Source: Chromobotia macracanthus (taxonomy: Eukaryota > Chordata > Actinopteri > Cypriniformes > Botiidae). From it: a stretch of DNA of 64,000 bases. The stretch spans positions 6,799,001 through 6,863,000 of the forward strand of contig JAZGTH010000008.1 in assembly GCA_036877525.1 (NCBI GenBank), written 5' to 3'. Shown piece by piece: positions 1-12,379 of the stretch. A program made the translations under genes and the position numbers. The notes under the pieces were generated by a model. That model was not told the origin of the DNA. It did not search any database and worked only from the letters and a program-made list of their open reading frames with translations. Within the stretch, counting starts at the first letter, position 1. The number at the start of each line of letters is the position of its first letter.

Positions 1-3000
1 ATGGTTGAACTTTCCTTGGCAATAAACTCTTTTCTATTTTAAAAACAAATTCTTCGAAAATGGGGTTAGAGCTTCAAAAATTGTTTAAACTACAGATGGC
101 AGTAGTATTTCATAGGCTTACTAAGTCTATAACAGGGAGATATTACAGATAATAGTGGGTGCATGAGAGAGATATGTTTTTGTAATGGTAAAGAATGGTC
201 TCCCTCTGACCCCTCTATGCCCCATACAAATGCAATCAGCACGGAAGCCAAACGTGATCGCTCTTCCGCACACCACTTGTTTTAATCTTTCTCAGCTTGT
301 TAGACTCCCATAATATGAAAACACTGCAACAATGATGACTGATGTAAAATGTAAATCTGTAGGGGAGATTAAATAGAAAAGTTTAGCCCCGAGGCCAAGC
401 TTAGATGGATCAGGATAGCAGAGAACTGTCTCAACTCTAATTGGCTCCAGTAGAGGCTAACAACCAATCGAACGCTGCTTCTTCCTCATTGATCCTTCAC
501 TTAAAGCCAGAACAGGGCGAGACACAGGAAACGATAAAAACCTGCAACACAATGGTGTTGGATTTGTGGACACACTGAGAACAGAGAAAGAATTGAGGAG
601 AATTTCCACTGTCAGGAGTGCAAGTGGATCTTGGCATTGGATAAAAAACAAACACACCTGTTTTATTTCACTAATCTGTTCAAATATCTGAGGGCTACCT
701 GTGAGGGATCAGGTGTGTTTGCTCTCGTCTAGAGGAGATGTGCCCTCCAATCAAAGGGCTTACTTTGTGGAAAGCTGGTTCGCATTAGCCATGTGATACC
801 ATGAGGTATTGGTAGGTCTACTTCAGGACCTTGGATAGCAAACTAGACTAAGCTCAATAGCATTGAGAAATCCTTTCGTTTGAAGGTGCTGCGTTTCTTC
901 AGCACCATGGAGAGCTCTCCAATCATCTCTGGGTCTTAAGAGACTTGGAATGTGACCTTCGTTTGAAAGCACAGCTCTGCTAATTTGATGCCTTGAATTG
1001 TTCCTCTCAGGTGTAGAAACATGGATCTGCCTGAAGGGTTTGTCTTGGACATCTATGTCATCATTGCACCGTTTCAGATGTACTGTTGCATTATGCATGG
1101 TTTACAACTGTGTGCCTGTGAAAAACATACTGGCTTTGGTATTGTTTCAAAGAGTGAAAAGAACCCTTTTAAAACTGTTAGGGAAATTTATTAAGTAAAA
1201 AATTGCATAGTTTATTGGGATGCTTGTAGTTTATTTGCATGCACTGTTTGTGTGAGTGCTTGATTCACTAAAAGAATTATGCAAATCAGGTAAAAGCGCA
1301 AAATCTGTGCTGGGCCCAATTCCCGATTTTTCATGTCGGCTCTGAGTGCTAGTAGCAGCAGACTAACACAATCTGTTATACTTCATCATATACTGCATCA
1401 TTGTAAAGCATCACTGCGGCACTCCAATCCAGACTCCTGAACGTAGTAAAACGTATAAATGCAGTATAATTCTCATCTTTATCATTTGCTGATTATGTGA
1501 CAAATAACTCATGGCAGGGTTAATAGAAAATGTATATAAACGCCTTTTAATTAAAATTTAACAAAAAGGAAACCTTCAGGTAAGCCTGGCTTTTTCAAGC
1601 CTGACTGAAGATAAACTCAGTCTTAGATTCTAATCTACAAACAGTGCAGGTTAGTTTGGAGGTACGTACCCTGTAAATGTCACAGGGCAGACAAGAGAGC
1701 GTCTGTTATTGCAGTTTACAGTCTGCTGTAATGAAGTTTCTTGCTACAACATTTGGCTCAAGATAATCGCTCAGCCGAATGGTATTTCACAAAATAATTC
1801 GGCGTCACAACACGGAGGCACAGCAGTATGTTTTGGGTATATTATGCCTATTTCCTGGCAAGCCAGATATTGCTGATAGCATGCAAATAAACACAATTCG
1901 GAAAACACAATTTAAGGTAAATAATTTGAGCTGCGAGTGAAGAAACTCTGGATGTAAAAGCTTAAAAGATAACTTATGCCTAGACCCTCAAGTTTAGAGA
2001 GGTGCTCAGGAATTTAATTGAATCAATATAGACATTCCAGCTGCGGAGACAGACGTATACAAAAATGAAAATCGAAAACAACAGCGCATAACACAAAGGC
2101 CAAATGAAAAGAGCAACAGTGGGGGTACTGCTATCACATTAGCGATGCGTGAGATGTCTCGCAATGAGGCGTTCTTTCACTCTGTGTGCGGAAAGCCTGG
2201 GCTTACAGAATGGGCTCTAATCAAGACTGGGGGAAAAGAATGTTTTTCGTTTGTTTTGTTTGATTTTTTTTCTTTTCAAACACATATCACTTGATTGTGG
2301 TAATTTAGTCCATTATCACAACTTAAATCGGATTCAGAGGAAGACAAAGCTTTCCGTTACATTTGAATGGCTTCAAATTTGAAACCTAAAGTTGCTGCAA
2401 GACTTTGAGAGGTGTTTGTGAGGCAAGTTCTTCACTTATAGGCACTTTTATGTATTGAATTATATTGATTTCTATTAAAACAATTGGTTTCATTAAAAAT
2501 GTGAAAATATTATTTCTTTGTGTGATCTTAGGATACATACAGTTAGCTTATGAAAAGCCTCAGCAGCACAAAACAGTCTTCCTTTTTTAGTCCAAAAATG
2601 TTTGAAATATCCTTTCCATCACATAATGCTATCAAACAAAATACATTATTTGAGAGGTGTTGGAAGTTACCTTGAGACTGACGTTTATAATGTTTCAGAA
2701 ATGATTAAATTCTTCTTTGAAACATGTACATAGACTTGTGAAAATGTGAAATGTGTGTTTTTATGTGCGTTATTTCTAAAAGTCAATGAGGCCAAAAGTG
2801 CCCATGGATGAAGAAACACTCAGTAGCATAACTTTTACCAATTTTCCAAAATACATGTTCTTATGAAACGGACAGAAAATATTCAACATAGTTTGTTTTG
2901 CACAAGTATGAGGTGATACCAGATTTTACACTTTTTGACTTGAAATTGCACTTTCAGTCTAAATGTGTGTTTGTCTGGTTTTAATGGAAGCAGACAGGGC

Positions 3001-4519
3001 CTCCGTCGCCCCTAATGAGGCTTATTAGTGCCTCAGTTTGCTTATGTCTTCTCATTGGAGCAAGATTTCTATTCCAATTTTTTTCGTTGTTGCTAGTTAC
3101 ATAGGTTTGTATCACTCACAGCATCTGTGAAAGACCAATCAGGGGAGTCAAACAGGTTTGATTTAGACGCTAAAGGAAAATATTTTAGAATTTAACAAAT
3201 GGCACTAATGAATGAATCAGCCAATAGAAAGCCCTGTGTTGTCACAACAAGCTTCCGGTCTTCCCGCGCTTGTTTTTCTCATCCATTAAGATTCAAACAA
3301 GTGAGCAAATGAGGGCATGGAGAAATTCTTGATTTAGTGCATCCTGTGGGATGAGATGAACCTGACGGGAAGGAGACGTGTGTGGTAGTACACAATAAAT
3401 CATTCCGGCACCAATTATTTATTATTCCCTCAAGGCCCCTGAGGCATAACAGAACCTATCAAGTCCATCGGCTACAGTGCCTGTGAACTGTTCCTATAGT
3501 GAACCCTCCACCAGGTTTTAAAAATCAATAGATACAAAGCTTCATCTAATAGCCTTGCGTGTATCTGTAACAAGTAACATTAATTCAATAGCTATGGACA
3601 TGTGCCCTTACACTGTATTGCTAACCACTGTTCCTTATCTTGCCAGCATGTTGTTTACACTGTCCATCCATGAGGTGAAGCTTGGGCTAGGGTGGTGTTT
3701 TTCAACTTTTCTTGAACTCTGTACCTCCACAGCCTTGTCAGTCAGACTCAGGTACCCTATCATCAATGCCAAAGTAAAAATGTATACATTTTACGTCATG
3801 TTATATGAAATCATCCATTTTCTTCACTTAAAAACAGTTAAAACAGTAGCACAATCATAAAGTTGTTTAAATTAATTATTCGGTTTCATGAGTCTGTATG
3901 AACTGAAAGTTGCATCCGACTTCAGTGTTCTGATGTAATCTCAAAGCTCGCAGTAGACTGACCATTGGAGGGAAGTGGTGAACAGCTCTGGCTCCGCCCA
4001 AAGGGGAAGTACATTTTCTGATTATGATTAAATATTACGAGGTGCATGAATTTTTTGAAAACAATGACATGCACTGATAAATCATTTAGAAACACTACAA
4101 TATTACATAAAAAATAAGAAAAGTATATTTTGATATTTTCTTTAAACACACCCTGTGGTGCACATACCCCATTTTGGCAAAGAGTTAGGCTTTTCAGTGA
4201 AAGAATTTGCATGCTGGTGGAATATAGGCAACCAGGAAGTGGCAGAAGCAAAATGTAGAGGGCATGCAGTGAGTTAAACAAATGGCTGTTTTACAAACAA
4301 TCAATACCAGTTTGGCTTTACAGTGTAGTAAAGAGAATGAGGCATGCTTTTTATTGAAGCACAGCTGAATTCTTTTCAATTAATGCCTTGTGAACGCAAC
4401 AATGCAAATCATGACTTGAGGCATTACCATGCTGTCTTGTACTTTTGTTGTAAAGTAAAATAAATTAACACCATAAAACAGACCATCTAAATAGTTTCAG
4501 AATGTCTCTGTTTTAATGT
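1..4519. other. Gene-free stretch
   Basis: No exon, RNA gene or full transposon was recognised. The open frames at 823-1098 and 3555-3860 lack any known domain and have no convincing splice sites. Sequence around 3680-3770 (gtttttcaacttttcttgaa, ctctgtacctccac) might be a very old hAT remnant. Confidence 0.4.
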
Positions 4520-4575
4520 CAGGGTCCAGAATTAACCTGCCAGTCCTGCTAATGGCTGGTGAATTAAGAAAATGT
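4520..4575. mobile_element. Fragment of a CAGGGTCCA-ended hAT element
   Basis: cagggtccagaattaacct resembles the left end of the element at 11854, with the next bases again including a 'cctgccag' word. No second terminus is evident nearby, so this is only an end fragment or a very decayed short copy. Confidence 0.4.
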
Positions 4576-6888
4576 ACATACAGCTCTTGACATCCATGAA
4601 AACTGTATTTTGCCCAATTTTCATTTCTATTTACACACTTTTCTCCTTACAACAATGATATTTGAGCTGTTTTTCCCTGCATTTGTGACAAACAGCACAG
4701 GTCACTGTGTCACTCGCAGCTTTGTATGCTCGCCTGTCTACAGCTCTCAGTGAAACGGCACCTGTCAAAAACATATTTAGACACGTTGTGATTTTGTTGC
4801 CTGTATTTTTATTTTAGCGGCTTATTCTGACGAGCGTTCCACATAAGAGATTCGGCACATGGTGTTTTGAATAAAATCAAACTTAAGGCAGGTGATCTTC
4901 TAGTGGTACATTTTACAGTGCAGTAACAGTTAGCAGAGGAAGCGTGGGTGTGTTGATTTGAATCACTCACATCATGTCAGAGAAGGTCACGATAACATTC
5001 TCAAAATTCAAATTAAACCTCATTTGTTGCAGTTCCTAATAAAGTCTCTTATTTGGTGCTTGTTAGATGTTAAGTTTGCTCACTGTACCAAACTTTGGCT
5101 TTCTAAAGGTTTAATGTTGTGTTTTCTGCTATAAATTGCTGAACTCTCTTGCGTCTTCATTTTTAGTTTCTCTCCAGTCCCAACAGTATTTTGTTTTCCA
5201 TCTCTTCTTTCTGAAATCTATTAACGCCGTCATTTGATCCGGCGGAGGGGCAGCTAACCTGATAGATGGGTAGTTTTGTGGCTGAGAGGTGAGAGTTCCC
5301 TCAGGGCCGCGGTCTGTCTGATCCCGACCTTAACCTTCACACAACCCTCCTACAACATCTGATCTTATCGGGCTTTTATTTTTTATGAAAACTTTGACTT
5401 GGTTAAAGTAAAACTCTGTCAGACTCATTTTACCACTTATATGTTTTTTATTTTTCTTTGTCAGTACATGTCAGAAAGGGTGAGTAGTGATTTTAAGTTT
5501 AAAATGTCTGCTCTCTATTCGATCACGCTGAAATGATGAATCTCACACAGTCCACTGACATTTTAAAATAAAAAATGTACAAAGTGTAAAAGCGCACAAT
5601 AACAAAGACTGGCTAAGCAGTGGTAATTACCTTTAAATATGGGGGGTAGTCAAGCATTGACTGTTAATATGTGTGACACAGTCTTTATGATGTCATTGGG
5701 GAGCTGTTGGAGCTGTCACACTGGTAAATGACGGCAGTTCAGAGTTACTTTATTGAGGTAAGAAACGGGATGTGAAGAGATAAGCAGTCAGCATATGAAC
5801 TTAAAGTGCCACATTTACACCACAGACAGTTTTTTTTAGCAGGGCTAATAAGTTAATAAGAGCTTTAGGTTTACCCGATTAACATAAGCTTAATATTCTT
5901 TGCATTATAAAACCAAGAACTTCAAAATGTACAAACTAAGTTGGCTTAGTCTACTAATCATAAAATAAAATATAATTAAATGTCATCCAGCCCCTAAAAG
6001 AAAGAAACATTTGGAAATAGGAAAAAAGAAACTTCAAATTCTAATTTGCAATCTATCATCTTGCTTAAAACACACTACTGGCAGTGGTAAAAGATGAACC
6101 GTGATATCTTGGCTCCTGTAATCAAGGAATATGAGACAAATAAAAGGAAGCTGAGGTTGAGAGAGATTTGCACATTTTTCTGAATGTGAAATATGTAAAA
6201 TATTGTAGTTTACTGTCTTGTAGCATGCTTTTAGACAAAAGCCATGTTTTTATGCTTCCACAGCACATCGCACTACGATAATGTGTTGGTGAAGATAATA
6301 AACAATACTATGAATTGCTACTCGAGCGTCTATAGAAGTTAATTGGCATTTTTCCACATTGTTTTGTGTGTCCAGATCTGCTGCTCATTGCAAACATTGT
6401 AGTTTTGACAGTCATCTGACTGAAGTGTTGAAAGCTAGAAAGAAAGACCAACTATTCTGTTTCTCAAAAGATTTTCAAGCTCTTTATATAATACATAAAA
6501 TTGGCTCCATCTTTTCAGCTGCACCACTGTGATAATGTTTTTCTGTTATCTACTCTTTAAAAAATTCATCTAGAAAATGGGGCCAAATGAGGGTTATGCA
6601 GTGTAACAGGTGGGAAACTGCTGGTGTTTATCTATAAGATAAAACAGTTCATCAGAATGGGAAAATGTTCTTATACTCAGACTAAACTAAGCCAAAGCTT
6701 TCACTGGCTTTCACACTTTTCCCATCTCCTTAATATAACTTCAGTTCTGTGTACTGAAATCAAACTAATGTGCTTTTCAGCGTTCTACTGGGGTTGCATT
6801 TCATTGGCAATTGTGGCGTTGGCAGATGCCGGTGCAAATTAAATATAAACACAATTTACAGTGATTTCAAGGTATACCTTATATCATT
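4576..6888. other. Gene-free stretch
   Basis: AT-rich unique sequence. I see no coding segment, RNA gene or intact repeat. Confidence 0.4.
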
Positions 6889-6960
6889 ATGTGTGTTCCC
6901 TGGGAATCGAACCCATGACCCTGGTGTTGTAGGGACTGTGTGCTTTCAGTAGAGTTGGAG
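6889..6960 (-). mobile_element. Decayed tRNA-headed SINE, minus strand
   Basis: The complement contains gggttcgattccc, a perfect B-box-type sequence, with tcccagggaacac after it. The A-box half (6940-6960) is badly degraded, and no tail is clear. Confidence 0.4.
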
Positions 6961-8550
6961 GAACCCATTTCCTAGAATTGTTTAGTAAAGCGCAGTTGTC
7001 CTGACTTCACACTGAAGCACAAGCTGAACAACATGGTTTTGTTTGGATCTCACAATTACACAGTGATCTAAAACAGAATAAATCTGCCTCAGTGTTGGCT
7101 GTGTAATCCTGGTCATAAATTCAAAGACCCTAGTTCCAAAACTTTTGGAACAATTACACCTGGAAGCAAAAGCAATATCTTGATAGAACTGTGCAGTATG
7201 TTGGAGCAGCACACAGACGCAGCTTATGACTGCCAATTTCTCTCCATATGTCTTCTCTGAGCTTTAGCTTTGCCTGTCTCCGATTAATAAGGTTCATTGT
7301 AGCTCCACACACTCCACACAGTATGTGTGTCTTTACTGACAGCTTAATTTTTGGCTATTCTGTTCTCCTGGTCATGCTGCTTTAACTGGTGTGTTTTAAG
7401 TGATTATCTCATTTTCAATCAAATACAGTGTGTGTGTGCATGTGACTTCACTTGAAATCTCTTGAGTGGTTGACGTTTAATAAATACTATGTTATACAAT
7501 ATGCTCACTGAGTGCGGAGCACTGAACTTGCTAAAATAATAAAAAATGAGCTTTTTCTGATATCCATTAGCTAGCCATAGAAAAAGCTCTTGGGAGTGCT
7601 CGCAATATATCTACATGTGAATGTATAAAGACCATTTGAAGTCTCAGCCTTGGACTGAATAGCTTATCCATCCTGCTTTGCCAAATGCACATACAAACAA
7701 ATGCATACTCCAGAAACAACATTTTTTATCTTCAGACAAAGTGAGTTCACAGTGTGTAATCAGCACCCTATAGGGGCCCCCGATGCCACTCCCACTTTCA
7801 TATACACACGCAAATACACAAACTTTGTCTTTCTGTGGTACTTTCTGTTACGATAAATCACCCTGTCGAGCACCACAAACTAAATCTCATTCGTTTAAAT
7901 AAACCCGGTAGACTGTACAGATTACGCCGTTACGTCCCCGCCATGGCTGCAGTCCAAAGGTCAGGGCGAAGAGATGATCAATCGCCTCCTTATTGGGGAG
8001 TAATTCAGAGTCAGTTAGAATGATTCATTTGGTGGGGGTGGTGAATCAATGCCGCTCCTAATGAGATTCTTCCAAAGGCTTCTTATCTCCAGCCAACACT
8101 GACACCCTGGATACATTCATCCTCAGGTAGAACCTGCGCAGCCTGAGGCGGGTAACTTGTTTCATTATGTATTTTCCTCTTTCGTCAACCAAGAAGGTCT
8201 TTCCTTCTGAATGCTTAATGCTGTAAGTCATAACCCTAAGCACACTGTGGGTTTAACAGGCCTGCTGTGTTCTGTCTATCCTGATTTCAGCTGACACCAA
8301 TCCCACTAGGATGTCCGAGTTTGTCTTAAACACATTTGGAATCACTGTGGGCTGGAAGCTGATGTTATTGCGGCTGCACTAGATATCAAGAGGAAGGGTG
8401 TGTCACAGCTTCACATACCATCTCATCATGTGTTCTACTCTTGTTCATTCCTGCGGTATGGATTTTTAGAAGCACTATCTGTAGCTTCTGGGTTAATTGT
8501 CATTTCTGTTCAATTTAATAAATAGGATTAGTTGTTATTAATGTGCTTAA

Positions 8551-8656
8551 AAGAGAAAGTAGAGGAAGATGGATCAAAGGAAATAAGCATAGAAGGAAAG
8601 AAAGAAGAAAGGAAAGAAAAACAGAAAGGGAAAAAAAGAGAAAGAAAAAGACTGAG
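8551..8656. repeat. Purine-rich tract
   Basis: Almost pure A/G stretch (gaaaggaaag-type words) on the + strand. It yields open frames on both strands that are low-complexity artefacts. Confidence 0.7.
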
Positions 8657-9179
8657 GTGGGAGGTAGGGGGCATTAAGGGACGGTGCCAGGAAGCATTAG
8701 TTACACTCATTACTCTGAGACTCAGTAGCTGGCACAGGGGCCACACCAGCAGACGACTTCATACCAGGGTGGCTCATTAACATCATTGGGAAGGAACTGT
8801 GATGGTGAAAGAGAGAACAGAGACAAGCCGAGAGAATTATTGCCTTATTGGGTTTATGAGCTTTGTTGAGTTACATTTCCCACCTCAAATGCTGGTAAGG
8901 TATATGAGCTTTAGATGATTGTCTTTATTCTTCCAGGAACACACAAAAAACAGAAAGCAGGTGGACTATTGCTGTTCTACTGAGATAAAATCCCATACAG
9001 CACTCTTCACCAAAGACAATATGATTAAAGAAGAAAGCAAGAAGAAACTGAAAGAAATTCTCCTGTGTGAAGGGTTTCTTCACATGAAAAGGGCTATCAG
9101 TTTCCCATAATCCCCCATTTCCCCCATTAATCTGTGGACAGCCACTCTGAGAAGATTCTATCTCTTCACACAAGCACTA

Positions 9180-9420
9180 CTTTTAATTTCCCCTTGAAGA
9201 GGCCGGCTAATGAAATCACAAACAGCTTGGCGCGGTGGGACGAGTGGAATGAGTTCGGGAGATGGAGAAAAACTTGAAGCCTAATTGGCAGCACCCGTGT
9301 TTCCAGTGTAATTGCACTTTATCTCCAGAGTCACCTTCCAGGGTCATTAAGACCAGAGTAGATTAATTGAGCATAGCTCACGAGTTCTGGAGGAAATGCT
9401 CCTGAGAGTGCAGAGTTCTC
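9180..9420. promoter_or_regulatory. Candidate conserved non-coding block
   Basis: Non-repetitive sequence with ctaatgaaatcac, gcctaattggcagc, gtcattaag and gattaattgagc words separated by GC-rich motifs. It contains no coding signal. The call rests on texture only. Confidence 0.25.
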
Positions 9421-10291
9421 CCATTACTCAAGTGACAAAGCTTCTCTCATATAAACACACACACAGTCTATTCTGGGACAGAGTTTTAGGGAACATGTGC
9501 AAGTCCTTGAGCTCTGACAGGTGCTGAAATGCAAATGCAAGTGCTTGACATGTTTCTAGATCGGCCTCCTGTAATTGCAGAGTTATGCCATCATTAAAAT
9601 GCTCATGGCCCCATTTGTCAGTTGCCGAGTTTGTTTGAGGCAACGCCGTCCCTTCTGCAAGAGATGTGTAGCAATTACAGATTTAATGCAATTAGGAATC
9701 CAAATGACCCCAGTTGCATCCAGCCGAAAGGTTTTTTATGAATGAGATTAGGTTAGTTGATCTTGACACATTATTCGGTTTATTTGTCGGGTTTATCTTG
9801 AGCTCTGTAGAACCTGACAATATTTTGGTTTCAAAGATTTTATGAAGACTAAGCCTATCATTTGCCTTCAGGACAGCTTCAGTCCTTGTGGTCCAATATT
9901 GCACCATTTTTTCAAGAACAAAGAGTTCCAGTTCTTTGAGGGAATAAGTAGTTGAAAAACTGTGTTGTAGATTCTCCAAAAGGTTCAGCGTTGTTTAGAT
10001 TTGGTGACTAATCCTGTAGTTAATTAAACAGGGCTGTCTCGTAAGAGGAAAAAACGCTGTAACGCCATTTACCGCAGAGCCTTTTTTACCTTTGTTTTGA
10101 GAATTCCATCAGTCTTGGGTAAACTTCAGATATTATCATGTGTTTGAATAATGCAGTAAATAATTCTACGTTTGAACAACATAACACAAGAAAGTAGCTT
10201 CATTTGAAATGTGCAGAGATCTGGCTATGTGCCTGACAGGATGAGAAGCCCCTAACCCCACCCCAGCCTCTAACCCTGATCATACCGGACT

Positions 10292-10315
10292 GCCAGACTG
10301 GCCAGTCTGTCTGGC
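10292..10315. repeat. Nested palindromes
   Basis: cagactggccagtctg (10294-10309) is a perfect 16-bp palindrome. gccagac (10292-10298) is repeated inverted as gtctggc (10309-10315). Confidence 0.8.
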
Positions 10316-10689
10316 ACTCAATGGGGCACCTTTCTGTAATGTGCGGTTATTTTAGTTACTGTGCTGTGTGAATAAGTTGGTGTGATTTGCTGTGTCATCG
10401 GTACAGTAGAATAGCATGCTGAAAATGTTTTTTTTAAAGTTATTAAAACTGTCACAATAGTCACAAAAAATTAAATACAAAAACACCATAAAATTCAAGT
10501 CATGGGTTTTCATGTATGTGTGTAAATCTGTGTGGAACAGCTACATTTTATACTAATTATGGCAAAGGAAAGGTTTGACATTAATGATGCCAGAAGCCAG
10601 ATTGTCTTTGAACAATGTCTTATTTCTGTCTGTTCTTTGCACAAACCTGTTATATCACTTCAGAACAGTTGTAGTGCATGACTCACATG

Positions 10690-10863
10690 GACTGTTTTAA
10701 TAGTGCTTTTTTGTCATCTTTAGAGCTTGACAGTAAAAAATCACTGCTTATTTTGCATCATTTTTGTGTTCCACAGAAGACAGAAAATCATATGGGTTTT
10801 TGAACTACGTAAGGGTGAGTAAATGATGACAGAATTTTCATTTCTGAGTGAACCAACCCTTTA
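10690..10863 (+). mobile_element. MITE remnant, 'GAGTAAATGATGACAGAATT' family (right half)
   Basis: The segment contains, in order, a 'gtgcttttttgtcatctttagagcttgacag' type block, 'ttttgtgttccacagaaga' and 'gggtgagtaaatgatgacag' followed by 'aattttcatttctgagtgaa' and a ccctttaa end. This order matches the right half of a very common cyprinid non-autonomous element as I remember it. The left end is missing. Confidence 0.6.
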
Positions 10864-11014
10864 ACATAATCTTCCGAAACAAATTGAAATCAGCACCAGA
10901 GTGACATTTTGGTGGTGCGCAGATAAAACGGCTGTAGAGTGATGTTTCCTTATGAGGGTGTGTTAAATTGAGCTACTTCTGCATTTGTTTAAGAATGTAC
11001 ACTGCACATTGGTA

Positions 11015-11224
11015 TGTGGGTGGTGTGGCTTAGTGGGTAAAGCTTAGTTTAGGTTTCTGCCTCGATCCCCACAAGGAGTGAGCTGTAAGATACCATCACT
11101 GTACCTTTGAGCAAGGCACTTAATCCCAAATTGCTCAAAAGGGATTATCCCTTTAATAAGTGTATCGTAAATTGCTATGGATAAAAGCATCTGCTAAATG
11201 TCTACTTAATTATTATTATTATAA
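11015..11224 (+). mobile_element. tRNA-derived SINE with LINE-type tail
   Basis: A degenerate tRNA-like head (tggcttagtgggtaaagc as A box, then cctcgatccccac as B box) is followed by a body with 'ctttgagcaaggcacttaat'. The tail 'ctatggataaaagcatctgc' plus taaatg ends in short att repeats. This is the full order of a common fish SINE class. The shared tail is known to be borrowed from a partner LINE. Confidence 0.65.
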
Positions 11225-11853
11225 TCCTGGAATATGAGGAACATTAGGAGGGAAAAGTGTGTGCACCATCGGATGCAGCAGATCCTGTTAAATGACCCGT
11301 TATTCCTTGGCTAATATATAATCATATAGAGCTATACATAAGGAATAGACATTATAGGTCATTATGATGTTGTTCCATACAGGAGCTTTATGATTCACCC
11401 ACCATGCTACCAGTGTGGCAATTGACTGTTACTAGATGCACACCCATCCAGAGGTAAGCAATTGGCTGATTGGCAAACATAAAGGATAAAGGCAGTTTCT
11501 GTAACTAAAGCCTTTTCTTTTAGTTTCTGAGTTTTTAATACAGTGGTTCGTAGCATATAGCACCTACTGCGTCTATTATTTGTTTGTGAGCTTTGATTTG
11601 AAATCACAGAGCTTCTTTAGTGATGCAATTTGTTGATAATAGCAATATACAACTATCAATCTTTTGAGACTGTTCCCCTTGATATGTTAGATTTGTTAGT
11701 TTGTCAATGCTTGGCTAGCTTGCATAGTAATGAACAATATTATGTAAGCCTAACCAACTCTCCTGATGTGCTTTTATGAGGTGTTAACAAGAGCTTTAAA
11801 CTTGCTTAATCTGATAGAAGAGTTTTGTTTTATAGCAAACTGTCACAAGTACT

Positions 11854-12371
11854 CAGGGTCCAAAATTATCACTCACCAGCTCCAAATGAGAGAAAAAAAA
11901 TTGGCATGAGTAAATTAAAATGAGTTAAAATGAGAGTTTCTCGCCAGCTCCCAAAAACTTTATAAAGAACTGTGACATAATAATTACATCAATTAAATCA
12001 AATTTATACAATTTATGATGATGGTCTGGCGCTTATTCAGTCTAACAAATCAAAGTCATCTTCAGATGAAAACATCTATCATGACTTGTGGATTTTCTAA
12101 CAAGTCTGACCTCAGTGAACTGATAAGTTTATGTTTAGCTAATATTTAAATTTTTTCTCAATGTTTCCACACATATGTGTAATAGTTGCATTGCATGGCA
12201 CAAAAACGAATATTCAGGAAGTAAAATCACGACTCGTACTTTATGACAGATGACCTGCGCTGTTTGTCACTGACAGAAATTTTGTCACCTGTAGGAAATA
12301 TTTATGGCAGGGATGTTTTCCTAATTCATTTGCCAATAGCAGGTGTGACCAAAAGTTAATTTTGGACCCTG
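11854..12371. mobile_element. hAT-type non-autonomous transposon with flanking duplication
   Basis: Perfect 15-bp terminal inverted repeats, cagggtccaaaatta at 11854-11868 and taattttggaccctg at 12357-12371, bound a 518-bp AT-rich element without coding capacity. Directly outside are caagtact (11846-11853) and ccattact (12372-12379), which agree at 6 of 8 positions. That is what an aged 8-bp hAT target-site duplication would look like. The subterminal 'cactcaccag' on the left is partly mirrored by 'caggtgtgac' on the right. Confidence 0.7.
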
Positions 12372-12379
12372 CCATTACT

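Larger units (their letters stand above)
6961..10689. other. Gene-free stretch with one candidate regulatory block
   Basis: Contains the purine tract, the block at 9180-9420 and the palindrome at 10292. The minus-strand frames at 9428-9643 and 9692-9979 overlap unique non-coding-looking sequence and match no family I know. Confidence 0.4.

Noticed and set aside
1013..1099. Exon-like segment between ctctcag and gtttac
   Set aside because: The donor is poor (gtttac) and the frame shows no similarity to known proteins.
8532..8780. Lys/Glu-rich + strand frame, and its minus-strand shadow
   Set aside because: Translation of a purine-rich low-complexity tract.
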